Part shown: positions 18,675-28,087 of the stretch, piece after piece
Position numbering within the stretch: the stretch's first letter is position 1
Layout of the letters: every line of letters starts with the position of its first letter
Source of the DNA: Sphingomonas quercus
Lineage (GTDB): Bacteria; Pseudomonadota; Alphaproteobacteria; Sphingomonadales; Sphingomonadaceae
DNA length: 64,000 nucleotides
NCBI RefSeq assembly: GCF_018863195.1
Contig: NZ_JAHKRT010000004.1
Location: 248,001 to 312,000, forward strand
Direction: 5' to 3'
The notes under the pieces: generated by a model
Database searches by the model: none
What the model saw: only the letters and a program-made list of their open reading frames with translations
Told to the model about the DNA's origin: nothing
Position numbers and translations under genes: made by a program

Positions 18675-19271
18675 TCAGGCAAAACGGGCGAGCGCGTCGA
18701 CGAAGCGGGCGGCGTCCGGCAACCGGTCGAAATGGATCATGCCATGCTCGTCGCCGGCCGGATCGCCGGGAAAGAGCAGGATCGCGGCCGGTGCCCAGCC
18801 GCGCGGGCTTGGCTCGCCGAGCAGGCCGCCGCGCACGCGCATGCCGTCAATCTCCAGCAACGGCTCGGCCCGCCAAGGCAGGGTCCACATCACCCGCCGG
18901 TCCGTCACGGTCAGGCGGATGAACGGGATGAGGAACAGCTGGCGGATGAATTCCATGCGCTGGCGGACGAGGAACCACAGCACCGTCAGCGCCAGCACCG
19001 CGATGAGCACGGTGCAGCCGATCGCGAACAGCTCCCCGCTGGTGGTGCGCGGCGCCGGCCACCAGATCGCCCACAGCAGCACGCCGATCGGCACCAGTTG
19101 CAGGCCCGCAAAGCCGAGCACCGCGCCGCCGCCCTCCGGCAGGGCGCCCAATCCGGGACGCCGGGCATAGGCCACCTCCTCCGGCGTGCGCACGGCATAG
19201 CGCCGCTCGGCCGTGGTCGCGCGCACGGCGGGCAGTCGGGAATCGCCTGGGGCCTTCATGTCGTGGCCCAT
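18675..19271 (-). CDS. Membrane protein of unknown function, PH-like domain
   Basis: 198 residues. Two membrane helices (about 48-70 and 82-104: VLGFAGLQLVPIGVLLWAIW, LFAIGCTVLIAVLALTVLWF) are followed by a soluble part with FIRLTVTDRRVMWTLPWRAEP. The TVTDRRV-type strand resembles bacterial PH (bPH) domains. It ends 8 bases before the helicase start and is probably in the same operon. I do not recognise a specific function. An ATG at 19259 is an alternative start. Confidence 0.7.
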   Translation of the reverse strand: MGHDMKAPGDSRLPAVRATTAERRYAVRTPEEVAYARRPGLGALPEGGGAVLGFAGLQLVPIGVLLWAIWWPAPRTTSGELFAIGCTVLIAVLALTVLWFLVRQRMEFIRQLFLIPFIRLTVTDRRVMWTLPWRAEPLLEIDGMRVRGGLLGEPSPRGWAPAAILLFPGDPAGDEHGMIHFDRLPDAARFVDALARFA

Positions 19272-19315
19272 TTGAGGCTAAGGAGCGCAGGAAATCCAGC
19301 AGAAATTCGGAACAT

Positions 19316-20893
19316 ATGGAAAACGACGCGATGCGTGCCGCCGGACTCGCCAGCAAGGCATGGCCTTTCGAGGAGGCGCGCAAGCTCCTCAAGCGCTATG
19401 AAACGGCGCCGCCCGACAAGGGCTATGTCCTGTTCCAGACCGGCTACGGCCCCTCCGGCCTGCCGCATATCGGCACCTTCCAGGAGGTGGCGCGCACGAC
19501 GATGGTGCGCCGCGCCTTCGAGACGATGAGCGACCTGCCGACCCGACTGGTGTGCTTCTCCGACGACATGGACGGCATGCGCAAGGTGCCGGCCAACCTG
19601 CCCAACCACGACATGATGCTGGAGCATCTCGACGAGCCCCTGTGCCGGGTGCCCGATCCGTTCGGCACGCATGACAGCTTCGCGGCCCACAACAACGCGC
19701 TGCTGCGCAATTTCCTCGACCGCTTCGGCTTCGACTATGAATTCCGCGCGGCGAGCAAAGTCTATGCCGAGGGCGGCTTCGACGGCACCATGAAGGCGGT
19801 GCTGCGCCACTATGGCGCGATCATGGACGTGATGCTGCCGACCCTCGGCGAGGAGCGTCGCAAGACCTATTCCCCGGTCTTCCCGATCCATCCCGAGACC
19901 GGCAAGGTGCTACAGGTCGCGGTCGAGGTGGTCGACGCGGAGGCCGGCATCGTCGCCTATCTCGATCCGGAGACCGGCGGGCGGCGCGAGCAGTCGATCC
20001 TCGGCGGCCAGGCCAAGCTGCAATGGAAGGTCGACTGGGCGCAGCGCTGGGTGGCGTTCGGCGTCGATTACGAGATGTACGGCAAGGACCTCATCGACAG
20101 CGCCACCCAATCCTCCAAGATTGCCCGCATCCTCGGCGCGCGGCCGCCCGAGGGCTTCAACTACGAGCTGTTCCTCGACGAGGACGGCACCAAGATCTCC
20201 AAGTCCAAGGGCAATGGGCTGACCATCGAGGAATGGCTGAAATACGCACCCGCCGAGAGCCTCGCTTTCTATATTTATCGCGAGCCGCGCAAGGCGCGGG
20301 TGCTGAGCTTCTCGGTCATCCCCAAGGCGGTGGACGAGTATAACCAGTTCCTCGCCGCCTATCCGGGGCAGGAGGTGAAGGAGAAGCTCGGCAACCCGGT
20401 GCATCACGTCCATGAGGGCCATCCCCCGACGCCCTCGATGCCGCTCAGCTTCGCGATGCTGCTCAACCTCGTCGGCGTCGCCGGCACCGACGATCGCGAC
20501 GTGGTGTGGGGCTTCGTGCGCCGCTACGCGCCGGAGGCGGCGCGCGAGACCCATCCGGAGCTGGACCAGCTGATCGATCTGGCGCTCGCCTATTTCCGCG
20601 ATTTCGTCGCCGCCTCGCTGCGCCGCCGCGCGCCGGACGAGAAGGAGGCCGCAGCGCTGCGCGATCTCCAGCGCCGGCTGGAGTCCCTGCCGGAGGACGC
20701 CGATGCCGAGGCGATCCAGAACGAAGTCTACGAGGCCGGCAAGGCGGCCGGCTATGAGCAGCTGCGCGACTGGTTCCGCGCGCTCTACGAGACGTTGCTG
20801 GGCTCGGCGCAGGGGCCGCGCATGGGCAGCTTCTTCCGCCTCTACGGACTGGCGAACAGCCGCCGTCTGATCGCCGAATCGCTGGCGGCGTGA
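19316..20893 (+). CDS. lysK: Lysine--tRNA ligase, class I (LysK type)
   Basis: 525 residues. It is a Rossmann-fold class I synthetase: the HIGH-type motif is GYGPSGLPHIGTF and the KMSKS-type motif is TKISKSKGNGL. Most bacteria use an unrelated class II LysRS, whereas alphaproteobacteria often carry this archaeal-type class I enzyme, so it is probably the sole lysyl-tRNA synthetase here; that cannot be verified from the window. The C-terminal helical part (about 370-525) binds the anticodon. ATG at 19316. Confidence 0.96.
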   Translation: MENDAMRAAGLASKAWPFEEARKLLKRYETAPPDKGYVLFQTGYGPSGLPHIGTFQEVARTTMVRRAFETMSDLPTRLVCFSDDMDGMRKVPANLPNHDMMLEHLDEPLCRVPDPFGTHDSFAAHNNALLRNFLDRFGFDYEFRAASKVYAEGGFDGTMKAVLRHYGAIMDVMLPTLGEERRKTYSPVFPIHPETGKVLQVAVEVVDAEAGIVAYLDPETGGRREQSILGGQAKLQWKVDWAQRWVAFGVDYEMYGKDLIDSATQSSKIARILGARPPEGFNYELFLDEDGTKISKSKGNGLTIEEWLKYAPAESLAFYIYREPRKARVLSFSVIPKAVDEYNQFLAAYPGQEVKEKLGNPVHHVHEGHPPTPSMPLSFAMLLNLVGVAGTDDRDVVWGFVRRYAPEAARETHPELDQLIDLALAYFRDFVAASLRRRAPDEKEAAALRDLQRRLESLPEDADAEAIQNEVYEAGKAAGYEQLRDWFRALYETLLGSAQGPRMGSFFRLYGLANSRRLIAESLAA

Positions 20894-20963
20894 ACCATCG
20901 GGCAACCTGCGGACACATAGGACGTTCGTCCCATCGAATGGATATGAGAGGATTCGCAATCTG

Positions 20964-21653
20964 ATGCGCGGCGCTGCACGGCTCATCCTTGGCCTCGCGG
21001 TCGCCGGCTTCATCGCCACCGCCCCCGCCGGCGCCGCCACCTCGCGGGAGATCCTCACCAACGCCGCGTTCGTGACGCAGGACAAGGCCCAGGCGCTGGC
21101 CCAGATCGACAGCGCGCTGCAGCTCTCCCTCGCCGCCCTCGCCCGCGATCCACATGATCGCGAGGCGCAGCTCCAGCAGGCGATCGCGATCGGCTATCGC
21201 GCCAAGCTGAAGCACGGCTTCGCCGACGCCAAGGAGGCGCGACGGCTGATGGAAGTGCTGATCGCGCAGGATCCGAACAACGCCGAGGCACATGCCGCGC
21301 TCGCCGGCTGGCATCTCGACGCGGTGGCGCAGCTCGGCAATTTCGTGGCGCGGACGATGCTCGGCGCGAAGAAGGACGATGGCCTCGCCGAGCTGGACAC
21401 CGCGCTCCGCCTCGGCGGCAACCGCGCGCTGTTCCCCGCGATGGCGGCGCTGACCCGCATCCAGGTCGACCGTGGCGACGTCGTCGCCGCCCGCGCGCTG
21501 GCCGCTCGCGCGACGACCGCCGAGACGCCGACGGTGGTCGATCGCGTGCTGCAAAAGGCGGCGGCGACGCTGCTGCCACCGCTGCGCCAGAATGACGGCC
21601 GTACCGCCCAGGCGATGGCCGAGCGACTGCTGCCGTTCGGGCGATTGAACTAG
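20964..21653 (+). CDS. Secreted alpha-helical (TPR-like) protein of unknown function
   Basis: 229 residues. A signal peptide (LILGLAVAGFIATAPAGAA) is followed by helical pairs of TPR style, for example ALARDPHDREAQLQQAIAIG, LIAQDPNNAEAHAALAGWHL and ALTRIQVDRGDVVAARALA. Such periplasmic solenoids usually bind peptides or envelope proteins. It follows lysK by 70 bases on the same strand and is convergent with the DUF885 gene. No named family recognised. Confidence 0.75.
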   Translation: MRGAARLILGLAVAGFIATAPAGAATSREILTNAAFVTQDKAQALAQIDSALQLSLAALARDPHDREAQLQQAIAIGYRAKLKHGFADAKEARRLMEVLIAQDPNNAEAHAALAGWHLDAVAQLGNFVARTMLGAKKDDGLAELDTALRLGGNRALFPAMAALTRIQVDRGDVVAARALAARATTAETPTVVDRVLQKAAATLLPPLRQNDGRTAQAMAERLLPFGRLN

Positions 21654-21671
21654 CCGGCCGCCTGCGGCAGG

Positions 21672-23483
21672 TTATCGGCCACCGGCCTTGGCCCACTCCG
21701 CGATCTTCTTCTCGAGCACCGGCATCGGCAACGCGCCGGTGTCGAGCACCTGGGCGTGGAAGGCGCGCGGGTCGAACTTCGCGCCGAGCGTCTTCATCGC
21801 CCCGGCCTTGGTGCGCGAAATGGTCAGCTGGCCGATCTTGTAGGCGAGCGCCTGGCCGGGAATGGCGATGTAGCGCTCCACCTCGGCGACGACATCGGTG
21901 CGCGACATCGGCGAATTGTCGAGCATATAGTCGATGGCCCGCTGGCGGCTCCAGCCCTTGGCGTGGATGCCGGTGTCGACGACCAGCCGCATCGCGCGCA
22001 GCATCTCGTCGTTGAGGCCGCCCATGCGCTGATAGGGGTCGGTCTCCATGCCGAGCTCCTTCCACAGCGTCTCGGCATAGAGGCCCCAGCCCTCGACATA
22101 GGCGGTATTGCCGCCGAAACGCATGAAGGCGGGCAGCGCCGGATCCTCCTGGGCGAGGCTGATCTGGAAATGATGCCCCGGTACGCCTTCATGGAGATAG
22201 AGCGTCTCCATCTCCCACATGTAGCGGGATGGGAGATCATAGCTGTTATAGTAGAATACGCCCGGCCGCGTGCTGTCCGGCGTGCCCCCCTGATAGGAGC
22301 CGCCGGCGTCGGTCTTCTCCTTGTAGGCGGGGACCGGGCGGATCTCGAGCGCCGTCTTCGGGATCAGCGAGAATTGCTCGCGCACGCGCGCATCGACGCG
22401 TTTGCCGATCGCGAAATAGCCGTCGCGCAGCTGCTCCTTGCTCTTCGGCTGGAAGCGCGGATCGGTGCGCAGGAAGGTGAAGAAGTCCGCGAGGCTGCCC
22501 TTGAAGCCGACCGCCTGCCGCTGCACCTCCATCGCCGTGCGGATGCGCGCCACCTCGGACAGGCCGAGCTTGTGGACGGCGTCGGCGGTGAGCGGCAGGG
22601 TCGTGTTCTGCTCGATCAGATACGCGTAGAGCCTTGCTCCGCCCGGCATGCCGGACAGCCCGATGCTGTCGCGCGCCGCCGGCAGATAGTCGTTCCTGAG
22701 GAAATCGCGCATCCGCGTCTCCGCGGGGATGATCCGGTCGCGGATCATCGCGGCATAGTCGGCGCGCAGCCGCGCCTGCACGCCGGGGGCGATGCCGTCG
22801 GGGAATTGCGTCACCGGCGCATAGAAGGTCGAGCCCTCGACGCCCTCGCCGATGAGATTGTCGAACTGGGCGATCATGTTGTTGACGACCAGCTTCGGCT
22901 GAACGACGCCGGTCTTCATTCCCTCCCGGAAACGTGCGATGCCGGCATCCAGCATGCGCACATAATCGGCATGCCGCTTCAGGTTGTTCTCATAATCGGC
23001 CTGGGTGCGGAAGGGCGCCGCGCCCTGACCGGAGGCGATGTCCGGATAATAGACGTGGAAGCCGTTGAAATGATCGAAGGGGCGGACAATCGTCAGCGCG
23101 ACGATCTCCGGCGAATAGCCGCGCAGGTCGATGCGGCGCTGCCAGTCGAACACGTCATAGGCGATCTGGTCGACATGGCTGAGCTTGGCACGGTCGATGG
23201 CGTGAAGGCGGGCGAGGTCATCTTCCGCCGCCTGGCGCTCGGCAGCAATATAGGCGTCGGAGAAGGGCTCGCCGATATGATCGGCGTAGCGCATGTCGCC
23301 GCGGAACAGGCCGTTCAGCGGATTGCGGCGCAGGCTCGCCTCGTCGCTGTCGTAGAACAGGCGCTTGAGCGCCATGTCCTCGGCGGTGTCGCCGGGCAAG
23401 CGCGAAGGCGGCGGCAGGGCCTGGGCGAGAGCGGGGGCGGCGGAGGTCATCAGCAGAGCGGCAAGAACCAGGCGAATACGCAT
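21672..23483 (-). CDS. Secreted DUF885 family metallohydrolase
   Basis: 603 residues with a signal peptide (MRIRLVLAALLMTSAAPALAQ). The zinc site is LYLHEGVPGHHFQ, an HExxH-like HEGVPGHH helix characteristic of DUF885, followed by GNTAYVEGWGLYAETL with the further metal ligand Glu. DUF885 proteins are thought to be peptidases or related hydrolases of the envelope; a true substrate is unknown. ATG at 23483; the longer in-frame start is unlikely because it would bury the signal peptide. Confidence 0.88.
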   Translation of the reverse strand: MRIRLVLAALLMTSAAPALAQALPPPSRLPGDTAEDMALKRLFYDSDEASLRRNPLNGLFRGDMRYADHIGEPFSDAYIAAERQAAEDDLARLHAIDRAKLSHVDQIAYDVFDWQRRIDLRGYSPEIVALTIVRPFDHFNGFHVYYPDIASGQGAAPFRTQADYENNLKRHADYVRMLDAGIARFREGMKTGVVQPKLVVNNMIAQFDNLIGEGVEGSTFYAPVTQFPDGIAPGVQARLRADYAAMIRDRIIPAETRMRDFLRNDYLPAARDSIGLSGMPGGARLYAYLIEQNTTLPLTADAVHKLGLSEVARIRTAMEVQRQAVGFKGSLADFFTFLRTDPRFQPKSKEQLRDGYFAIGKRVDARVREQFSLIPKTALEIRPVPAYKEKTDAGGSYQGGTPDSTRPGVFYYNSYDLPSRYMWEMETLYLHEGVPGHHFQISLAQEDPALPAFMRFGGNTAYVEGWGLYAETLWKELGMETDPYQRMGGLNDEMLRAMRLVVDTGIHAKGWSRQRAIDYMLDNSPMSRTDVVAEVERYIAIPGQALAYKIGQLTISRTKAGAMKTLGAKFDPRAFHAQVLDTGALPMPVLEKKIAEWAKAGGR

Positions 23484-23569
23484 CACGGAAACCTCGAAAC
23501 GGATGCGAGGCTCTATGAGCGCAAGCCGCCCGGAGCGCCAGACGGGCGCCCCGGGCAAAGCCGCTTAAA

Positions 23570-24202
23570 TCAATAGAAGAAGCCGTAGATCGCGTCGCGG
23601 ATCTGGCCGGTGTAGATATCGACCAGCAGCACGTCGTTGTAATAGCGCACCCAGCGATAGGGGCCGTAGACCGGCGGCAGGCGATAGGCCCACGGGTCCG
23701 CGATCCAGTAGCGCTGCGCGAAGAACGGCGCGCCGATCCTCACGCCGACGCCGTAGCGGCGATAGGCATAGCCGCTCGGCCCGTAATAGCGCGGCAGCGT
23801 ATAGAAGCGGCGATTGGTGTCGCGGTAGCGCTGCCAGTCAAAGCGGCGGTCGTCGCGCCAGCGATCGTTCCAGGCGCCCTGGCCGGGGCGGCCATTGTTC
23901 CAGCCGGGCCGGCCATCGGGGCCACCCGGACGGCCGCCATTCCAGCCCGGCCGGCGACCATTGTCGTTCCAGTCGTCGCGGCGCATGTCCTGGCGCAGCT
24001 CGCGCTGGGCGCCCTGCACCTCGCGACGATCGCGATTGGCCTCGCGATAATCGCCCTGGCGCAGGTCCTGCCGATATTCGCGCGATTCGCGGCGCACGTC
24101 ACGCTGGTCCTGGCGGATCTCGCCGGGGCCCGCCTGGGCGAAGGCGGGGACGGAGATGGCCGCCGAAGCGGCGAGGATCAGGGCGGAAAGGGCCTGACGC
24201 AT
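23570..24202 (-). CDS. RcnB-family periplasmic protein
   Basis: 210 residues. Signal peptide (ALSALILAASAAISVPAFAQ), then an Arg/Asp/Gln-rich coil (QDQRDVRRESREYRQDL), a Gly/Pro/Asn-rich linker (GWNGGRPGGPDGRPGWNNG), and a C-terminal RcnB-like domain ending in WVRYYNDVLLVDIYTGQI. RcnB in E. coli is a periplasmic protein in nickel/cobalt homeostasis, but most homologues are uncharacterised. The ATG at 24202 gives a correct signal peptide. Base composition of the linker is repetitive, reflecting repeated codons, not a DNA repeat. Confidence 0.85.
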   Translation of the reverse strand: MRQALSALILAASAAISVPAFAQAGPGEIRQDQRDVRRESREYRQDLRQGDYREANRDRREVQGAQRELRQDMRRDDWNDNGRRPGWNGGRPGGPDGRPGWNNGRPGQGAWNDRWRDDRRFDWQRYRDTNRRFYTLPRYYGPSGYAYRRYGVGVRIGAPFFAQRYWIADPWAYRLPPVYGPYRWVRYYNDVLLVDIYTGQIRDAIYGFFY

Positions 24203-24293
24203 GGCTTTGTCCTTTGCTCTCACACGGCGCCAACTTCGCCGAACGTGGCGATGGTATGCGGCGCGGCGTTTGAGCGAATGCTGAACCCGTCAG

Positions 24294-24845
24294 TCAGCGA
24301 TCCGAAAGCTTGGGCGGCGGGCTCAGCGCCGGCACCGCGGCGGCGGCATCGGCGGGATCGATGCCCGGCGGCGGCGCGGCGGCGAGCGGCTCGCCGCGGA
24401 TGACGCGGCCGGCATGGGCGATGGCGCGGCGGATGCGCGGATAGGTGCCGCAGCGGCAGAGATTGGTGATCGCCGCGTCGATGTCGGCATCGCTGGGGTT
24501 GGCGTTGCGCTCGAGGAGCGCGGCGGCGGCCATGATCATGCCCGGCTGGCAGAAGCCGCATTGCGGCACCGCCTCGGCCACCCAGGCCTGCTGCACCGGA
24601 TGGCCGCGATCGCGCGACAGCCCTTCGATGGTGGTGACGAAGGCGCCCTCGATGGTTCCGATCGGCACCTGACAGGCGCGCCGGGCGAGCCCGTCGATAT
24701 GCACGGTGCAGGCGCCGCACTGGCCCATGCCGCAGCCATATTTGGTGCCGGTGAGGTTGGACGCATCGCGCAGCGCCCAGAGGAGCGGCGTCCGCGGATC
24801 GAGCCGGTAGTGCACCGGCTGGCCGTTCACCGTGAAGCTGGTCAT
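24294..24845 (-). CDS. (2Fe-2S)-binding small subunit of a xanthine dehydrogenase-family oxidoreductase, orphan
   Basis: 183 residues. Two iron-sulphur clusters: the plant-type set [21 protein letters not shown] with a fourth Cys (RRACQV), and the second set [12 protein letters not shown] with [14 protein letters not shown]. This is the IorA/CoxS-like electron-transfer subunit that delivers electrons from a molybdenum large subunit. No large subunit, FAD subunit or XdhC-like maturation gene lies on either side: below is an RcnB gene and above a small membrane peptide. The C-terminal tail is Pro/Ala-rich. It may pair with a subunit encoded elsewhere. Confidence 0.9.
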   Translation of the reverse strand: MTSFTVNGQPVHYRLDPRTPLLWALRDASNLTGTKYGCGMGQCGACTVHIDGLARRACQVPIGTIEGAFVTTIEGLSRDRGHPVQQAWVAEAVPQCGFCQPGMIMAAAALLERNANPSDADIDAAITNLCRCGTYPRIRRAIAHAGRVIRGEPLAAAPPPGIDPADAAAAVPALSPPPKLSDR

Positions 24846-25030
24846 GCGATGCGGATAGGCGGATGAGCGCTGCTTGTCAGCAGCGAAGCCGGCGACGATG
24901 AGGGCTACCCACGCCCATCGCCGCCGGCTCCCGACGCGCTCCCCATCGAGGAGGCAGAGCTAAGCTACGCTACGCTATACTTGACTGCCGGCCGGCTGCC
25001 CCCGGGGAAAGGCACCCGACCGGCAGTTCC

Positions 25031-25204
25031 TCAGCCGTGCCGTTGCGGCAGCGCGGTGAAGATCTGGGCTGAAACCTGGTCGCGCTGGAGGCGGAGCCCC
25101 CGTTCCTGGCGCTCCGCCGGCGACGCGGAAAGCACGAGCAGCGCGGTTACAAAGAAAGCTGCGACGCCCGTGGCGAGCTGTCGGCTGAAGCTGATCGTGG
25201 TCAC
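25031..25204 (-). CDS. Small single-pass membrane protein of unknown function
   Basis: 57 residues. GTG start with AGGGGAA ideally spaced upstream. The N-terminal half is one membrane helix (LATGVAAFFVTALLVLSAS) and the C-terminal half is basic/polar (RQERGLRLQRDQVSAQIF). No family recognised. It sits alone between the 2Fe-2S subunit and the osmolyte transporter genes. The clear ribosome site and helix make it a likely real gene, but it is short. Confidence 0.6.
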   Translation of the reverse strand: MTTISFSRQLATGVAAFFVTALLVLSASPAERQERGLRLQRDQVSAQIFTALPQRHG

Positions 25205-25365
25205 GGATATTCCCCTTCGGCTCACCATCGCCTAGCCCTGCGCGGCTTACCGGTCGCTCTCCTCACGACCGGCATAAGCTTCCCTGCGACGGGCGCTTGG
25301 TCGGCACGACGAATCCGACGCGCCGTGCGATGAAGAGGTGAATCCCCGCGGCTCGCGGGAAAGCG

Positions 25366-26898
25366 CTATTCGGGCAGCAGCCAGCCGGCCGCCTCGGCCG
25401 GGCTCTTCTTGTCGGCGTCGCGATCGACCAGATAGTTGGCGGTCCGCATCCGCGCGACCGGGATCGCGCCGATCAGCGGCCCGAGGGCGGCGCGAATCGC
25501 TGGATCGCCGCCGGCGCGGTGGCCGACCAGCAGCAGCGCGTCGTAGGCGGGCACGGCATGCGCCGGATCGGCGAGGACGATGAGCCCGTCCGCCGCGATC
25601 CGCCCATCCGAGGAAAAGGCCGAGATGACGTCCGCCTGCCCGCTGGCGAGCGCGCGGTACATGAAGCTCGGCGCATAGGCGCGGGTGGCGGCGAAGCGCA
25701 GGCGATAGGCGGAGCGGATCGCCGCCCATTCCGGCCGGTCGAGAAATTCGAGATCGGCGCCCAATGTCAGCTGCGGCGCCGCGCGGGCGAGGTCGGCCAT
25801 CGAGGCGATGCCGAGCGCGCGGGCGCGATCCCCCCGCATCGCCAGCGCATAGGCATTTTCGAAGCCGAGCGACCCGAGCACCGTCACGCCGGCCGTCGTC
25901 CATGCCCAGCGGCCGATCTCTTCATTCATGCGCGCCGCCGGCGGCGTGTCCCGCCGGCCCATGGCGTTGGCCCAGAGCGTACCGGAATAATCGACATAGA
26001 CGTCGATATCCCCCTGCCCCAGCGCCCGCCAGGCGACACCCGAGCCCAGCCCCTCGCTATAGCGCACGCGATATCCGGCCCGCTCCAGCCGCGCGCCGAT
26101 GACGCGGGCGAGGATGAACTGCTCCGAGAAATTCTTGGCGCCCACGGTGATCGTCGGTCGGTCGCCGCGCGGGGCGAGCGGCAGCGCGGCGCCGGCCAAC
26201 CCGAACGCGATGCCGGCAAGGCCGAGCCACAGCGGCAGACGCCGCCGCGCCGCCAGCCCACGCTCGATCAGGGCGAGCAATCCGTCCGCCGCCAGCGCCA
26301 GCCCGGCCGCGGCGACGCAGCCGGCGACGACCAGCACCCAATTCTCGGTCTGGAGGCCGGCAAAGATGAGATTGCCGAGGCTCGGCTGGCCGACAGTGGT
26401 GGCGAGCGTCGCCGTCCCGATCGTCCACACCGCCGCGGTGCGCACCCCGGCCATCGCCACCGGCGCGGCGAGCGGCGCTTCGACCAGCCGCAATTTCTGG
26501 GCCGCCGTCATGCCCATGCCGTCGGCCGCCTGCAGCACGGCCGGATCGAGGCCGGCCAGCGCGGCCAGCGCGTTGCGCAGGATCGGCAGCACCGCATAGA
26601 CGGTGAGCGCGAGCAGCGAGGGCAGGAAGCCCAATGCCGGCACGCCGCCGCCGAGCAGCGCCGACAGGGCGAGCAGCAACGGGTAGAACAGCGCGAGCAG
26701 CGCGAGGCCGGGAATGGTCTGCACCAGCCCCGCCGCCGCCAGTGCCGTCGCGCGCAGCCGCGGCCGGCGGCGCGCGGCGAGGGCCAGCGGCAGGCTGATG
26801 AACAGGGCGAGGCCAAGCGCTGCGGCGGCGAGCAGCACGTGCTGGGCGGCCAGCCCCGGCACCTGCGCAAAGGCCGCGATCCAGCGCGGATCGCTCAT
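25366..26898 (-). CDS. ABC importer permease fused to substrate-binding protein (OpuB/glycine-betaine family)
   Basis: 510 residues. The first ~215 residues form a binding-protein-dependent permease: helices LLAAAALGLALFISLPLALA and TALAAAGLVQTIPGLALLAL, then the EAA-type loop GMGMTAAQKLRLVEAPLA. From about residue 235 an OpuAC-like periplasmic binding domain begins (TITVGAKNFSEQFILARVI, DIDVYVDYSGTLWAN). This permease-binder fusion is used for betaine, choline, carnitine or, in some bacteria, ergothioneine (EgtUBC). The ligand cannot be fixed from sequence. Start overlaps the ATPase stop by 4 bases. Confidence 0.9.
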   Translation of the reverse strand: MSDPRWIAAFAQVPGLAAQHVLLAAAALGLALFISLPLALAARRRPRLRATALAAAGLVQTIPGLALLALFYPLLLALSALLGGGVPALGFLPSLLALTVYAVLPILRNALAALAGLDPAVLQAADGMGMTAAQKLRLVEAPLAAPVAMAGVRTAAVWTIGTATLATTVGQPSLGNLIFAGLQTENWVLVVAGCVAAAGLALAADGLLALIERGLAARRRLPLWLGLAGIAFGLAGAALPLAPRGDRPTITVGAKNFSEQFILARVIGARLERAGYRVRYSEGLGSGVAWRALGQGDIDVYVDYSGTLWANAMGRRDTPPAARMNEEIGRWAWTTAGVTVLGSLGFENAYALAMRGDRARALGIASMADLARAAPQLTLGADLEFLDRPEWAAIRSAYRLRFAATRAYAPSFMYRALASGQADVISAFSSDGRIAADGLIVLADPAHAVPAYDALLLVGHRAGGDPAIRAALGPLIGAIPVARMRTANYLVDRDADKKSPAEAAGWLLPE

Positions 26899-27635
26899 CG
26901 GGCGAGCGCCGCCAGCGCCGCCGCCTGCCGCGCCGGCACCGCCACCAGCGCCGCCGCTTCCGGCCCGGCCTCGCCGGCCAGCATCCCGGCAGGGGTGGCG
27001 TCGGCGACGATGCGCCCGGCCGCCATCACCAGCACGCGATCGGCGAGCAGCAGCGCCTCGGCCATGTCGTGCGTGACCATCACGCTGGTGAGGCCCAGCC
27101 GGTCGTGCAGCGCGCGATAGGCCCGGCCGAGCGCGTCGCGGGTCACCGGATCGAGGGCGCCGAACGGCTCGTCAAGCAGCACCAGCCGCGCCTCGGTGGC
27201 GAGCGCGCGCGCCACCCCGACGCGCTGCTGCTCCCCGCCGGAAAGCTCGGCCGGACGGCGCGTGCCATAGTCCTCGGGCAGGCCGACCAGCCTGAGCATC
27301 GCCGCCACGTCCACGGATCGGCCCGACAGGCGCGGGCCGATGGCGATGTTCTCGGCCACGCTCATGTGCGGGAACAGGCCGATATTCTGGAAGACATAGC
27401 CGATCGAGCGCCGCAGCCGCGCCGGCTCCTCCGCGGTGACATCCCGCCCTCCGACGCGGACGATGCCCGCGTCGGGCCGCACCAGCCCGTTGATCGCGCG
27501 CAGCAGGGTCGACTTGCCGGAGCCGGACGCGCCGACCAGCGCCACGAAGCTGCCCCCGGCGATGCGCAGCGACACGTCGACGAGCGCGGCGTGGCCGCCA
27601 TAGCTGTGCGTCAGACCTTCGATCGCAATGTCCAA
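26895..27635 (-). CDS. ABC importer ATP-binding protein (OpuBA/ProV-like)
   Basis: 246 residues: Walker A LVGASGSGKSTLLRA, Q-loop VFQNIGLFPHMS, signature ELSGGEQQRVGVARAL and Walker B LVLLDEPFGALD, with the H-loop in VTHDMAEA. It powers the fused permease/binder encoded immediately downstream with a 4-base overlap. There is no C-terminal CBS pair, unlike ProV/OpuAA, so osmotic sensing by CBS domains is absent. Divergent from the mini-zincin gene at 27680. Confidence 0.92.
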   Translation of the reverse strand: MDIAIEGLTHSYGGHAALVDVSLRIAGGSFVALVGASGSGKSTLLRAINGLVRPDAGIVRVGGRDVTAEEPARLRRSIGYVFQNIGLFPHMSVAENIAIGPRLSGRSVDVAAMLRLVGLPEDYGTRRPAELSGGEQQRVGVARALATEARLVLLDEPFGALDPVTRDALGRAYRALHDRLGLTSVMVTHDMAEALLLADRVLVMAAGRIVADATPAGMLAGEAGPEAAALVAVPARQAAALAALAR

Positions 27636-27679
27636 CGTGGCTGGCCTTTCACGCCTCGGCCGGTTTATGTCGCCTTCCT

Positions 27680-28087
27680 ATGACGATCCGTCAAACCATC
27701 GGCACCGCGCCGGACGCGACCGCGATCGAGGCGATCGCGCGCGACGCGCTCGAACGGCTGCCCGAGCCTTTCCGCCGCCATCTCGGCGACATCGTGCTGC
27801 GCGTCGAGGATTTCGCGGACGAGGAGACGCTGGCGGCGCTCGGCATCGACGATCCCTTCGACCTCTCCGGCCTCTACACCGGCCGGCCGGTGGGCGAGAA
27901 AAGCTCGCAGGATTCGGGCGCGCTGCCCGACATGATCCACCTCTATCGCCGGCCGCTGCTCGACGAATGGGCCGAGGGCGGCGAGACGCTGGAGGCGCTC
28001 GTCTCCCATGTGCTGATCCACGAGGTCGGCCATCATTTCGGCCTGTCGGACGCCGACATGCACGCGCTGGAGCGGATGGCGGAGTGA
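27680..28087 (+). CDS. Minimal zincin metallopeptidase family protein
   Basis: 135 residues. The zinc site is LIHEVGHHFGLSD (HExxHxxGxxD, residues about 113-123), preceded by DMIHLYRRPLLDEW. This is the minimal gluzincin/metzincin-like family of small bacterial proteins, of unknown substrate, often encoded near ccm genes. Its TGA overlaps the GTG of ccmA by 4 bases, coupling the two. Confidence 0.9.
   Translation: MTIRQTIGTAPDATAIEAIARDALERLPEPFRRHLGDIVLRVEDFADEETLAALGIDDPFDLSGLYTGRPVGEKSSQDSGALPDMIHLYRRPLLDEWAEGGETLEALVSHVLIHEVGHHFGLSDADMHALERMAE

Noticed and set aside
23880-24000. GC-rich repeated block inside the RcnB gene as a mobile repeat
   Set aside because: In frame and coding for a Gly/Pro/Asn-rich linker in a signal-peptide-bearing protein.
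24961-24981. Short TACGC-type direct repeat and TATACT box in the gap 24846-25030
   Set aside because: The repeats are only 5 bases, the -10-like TATACT has no -35 and points to no gene on the + strand.
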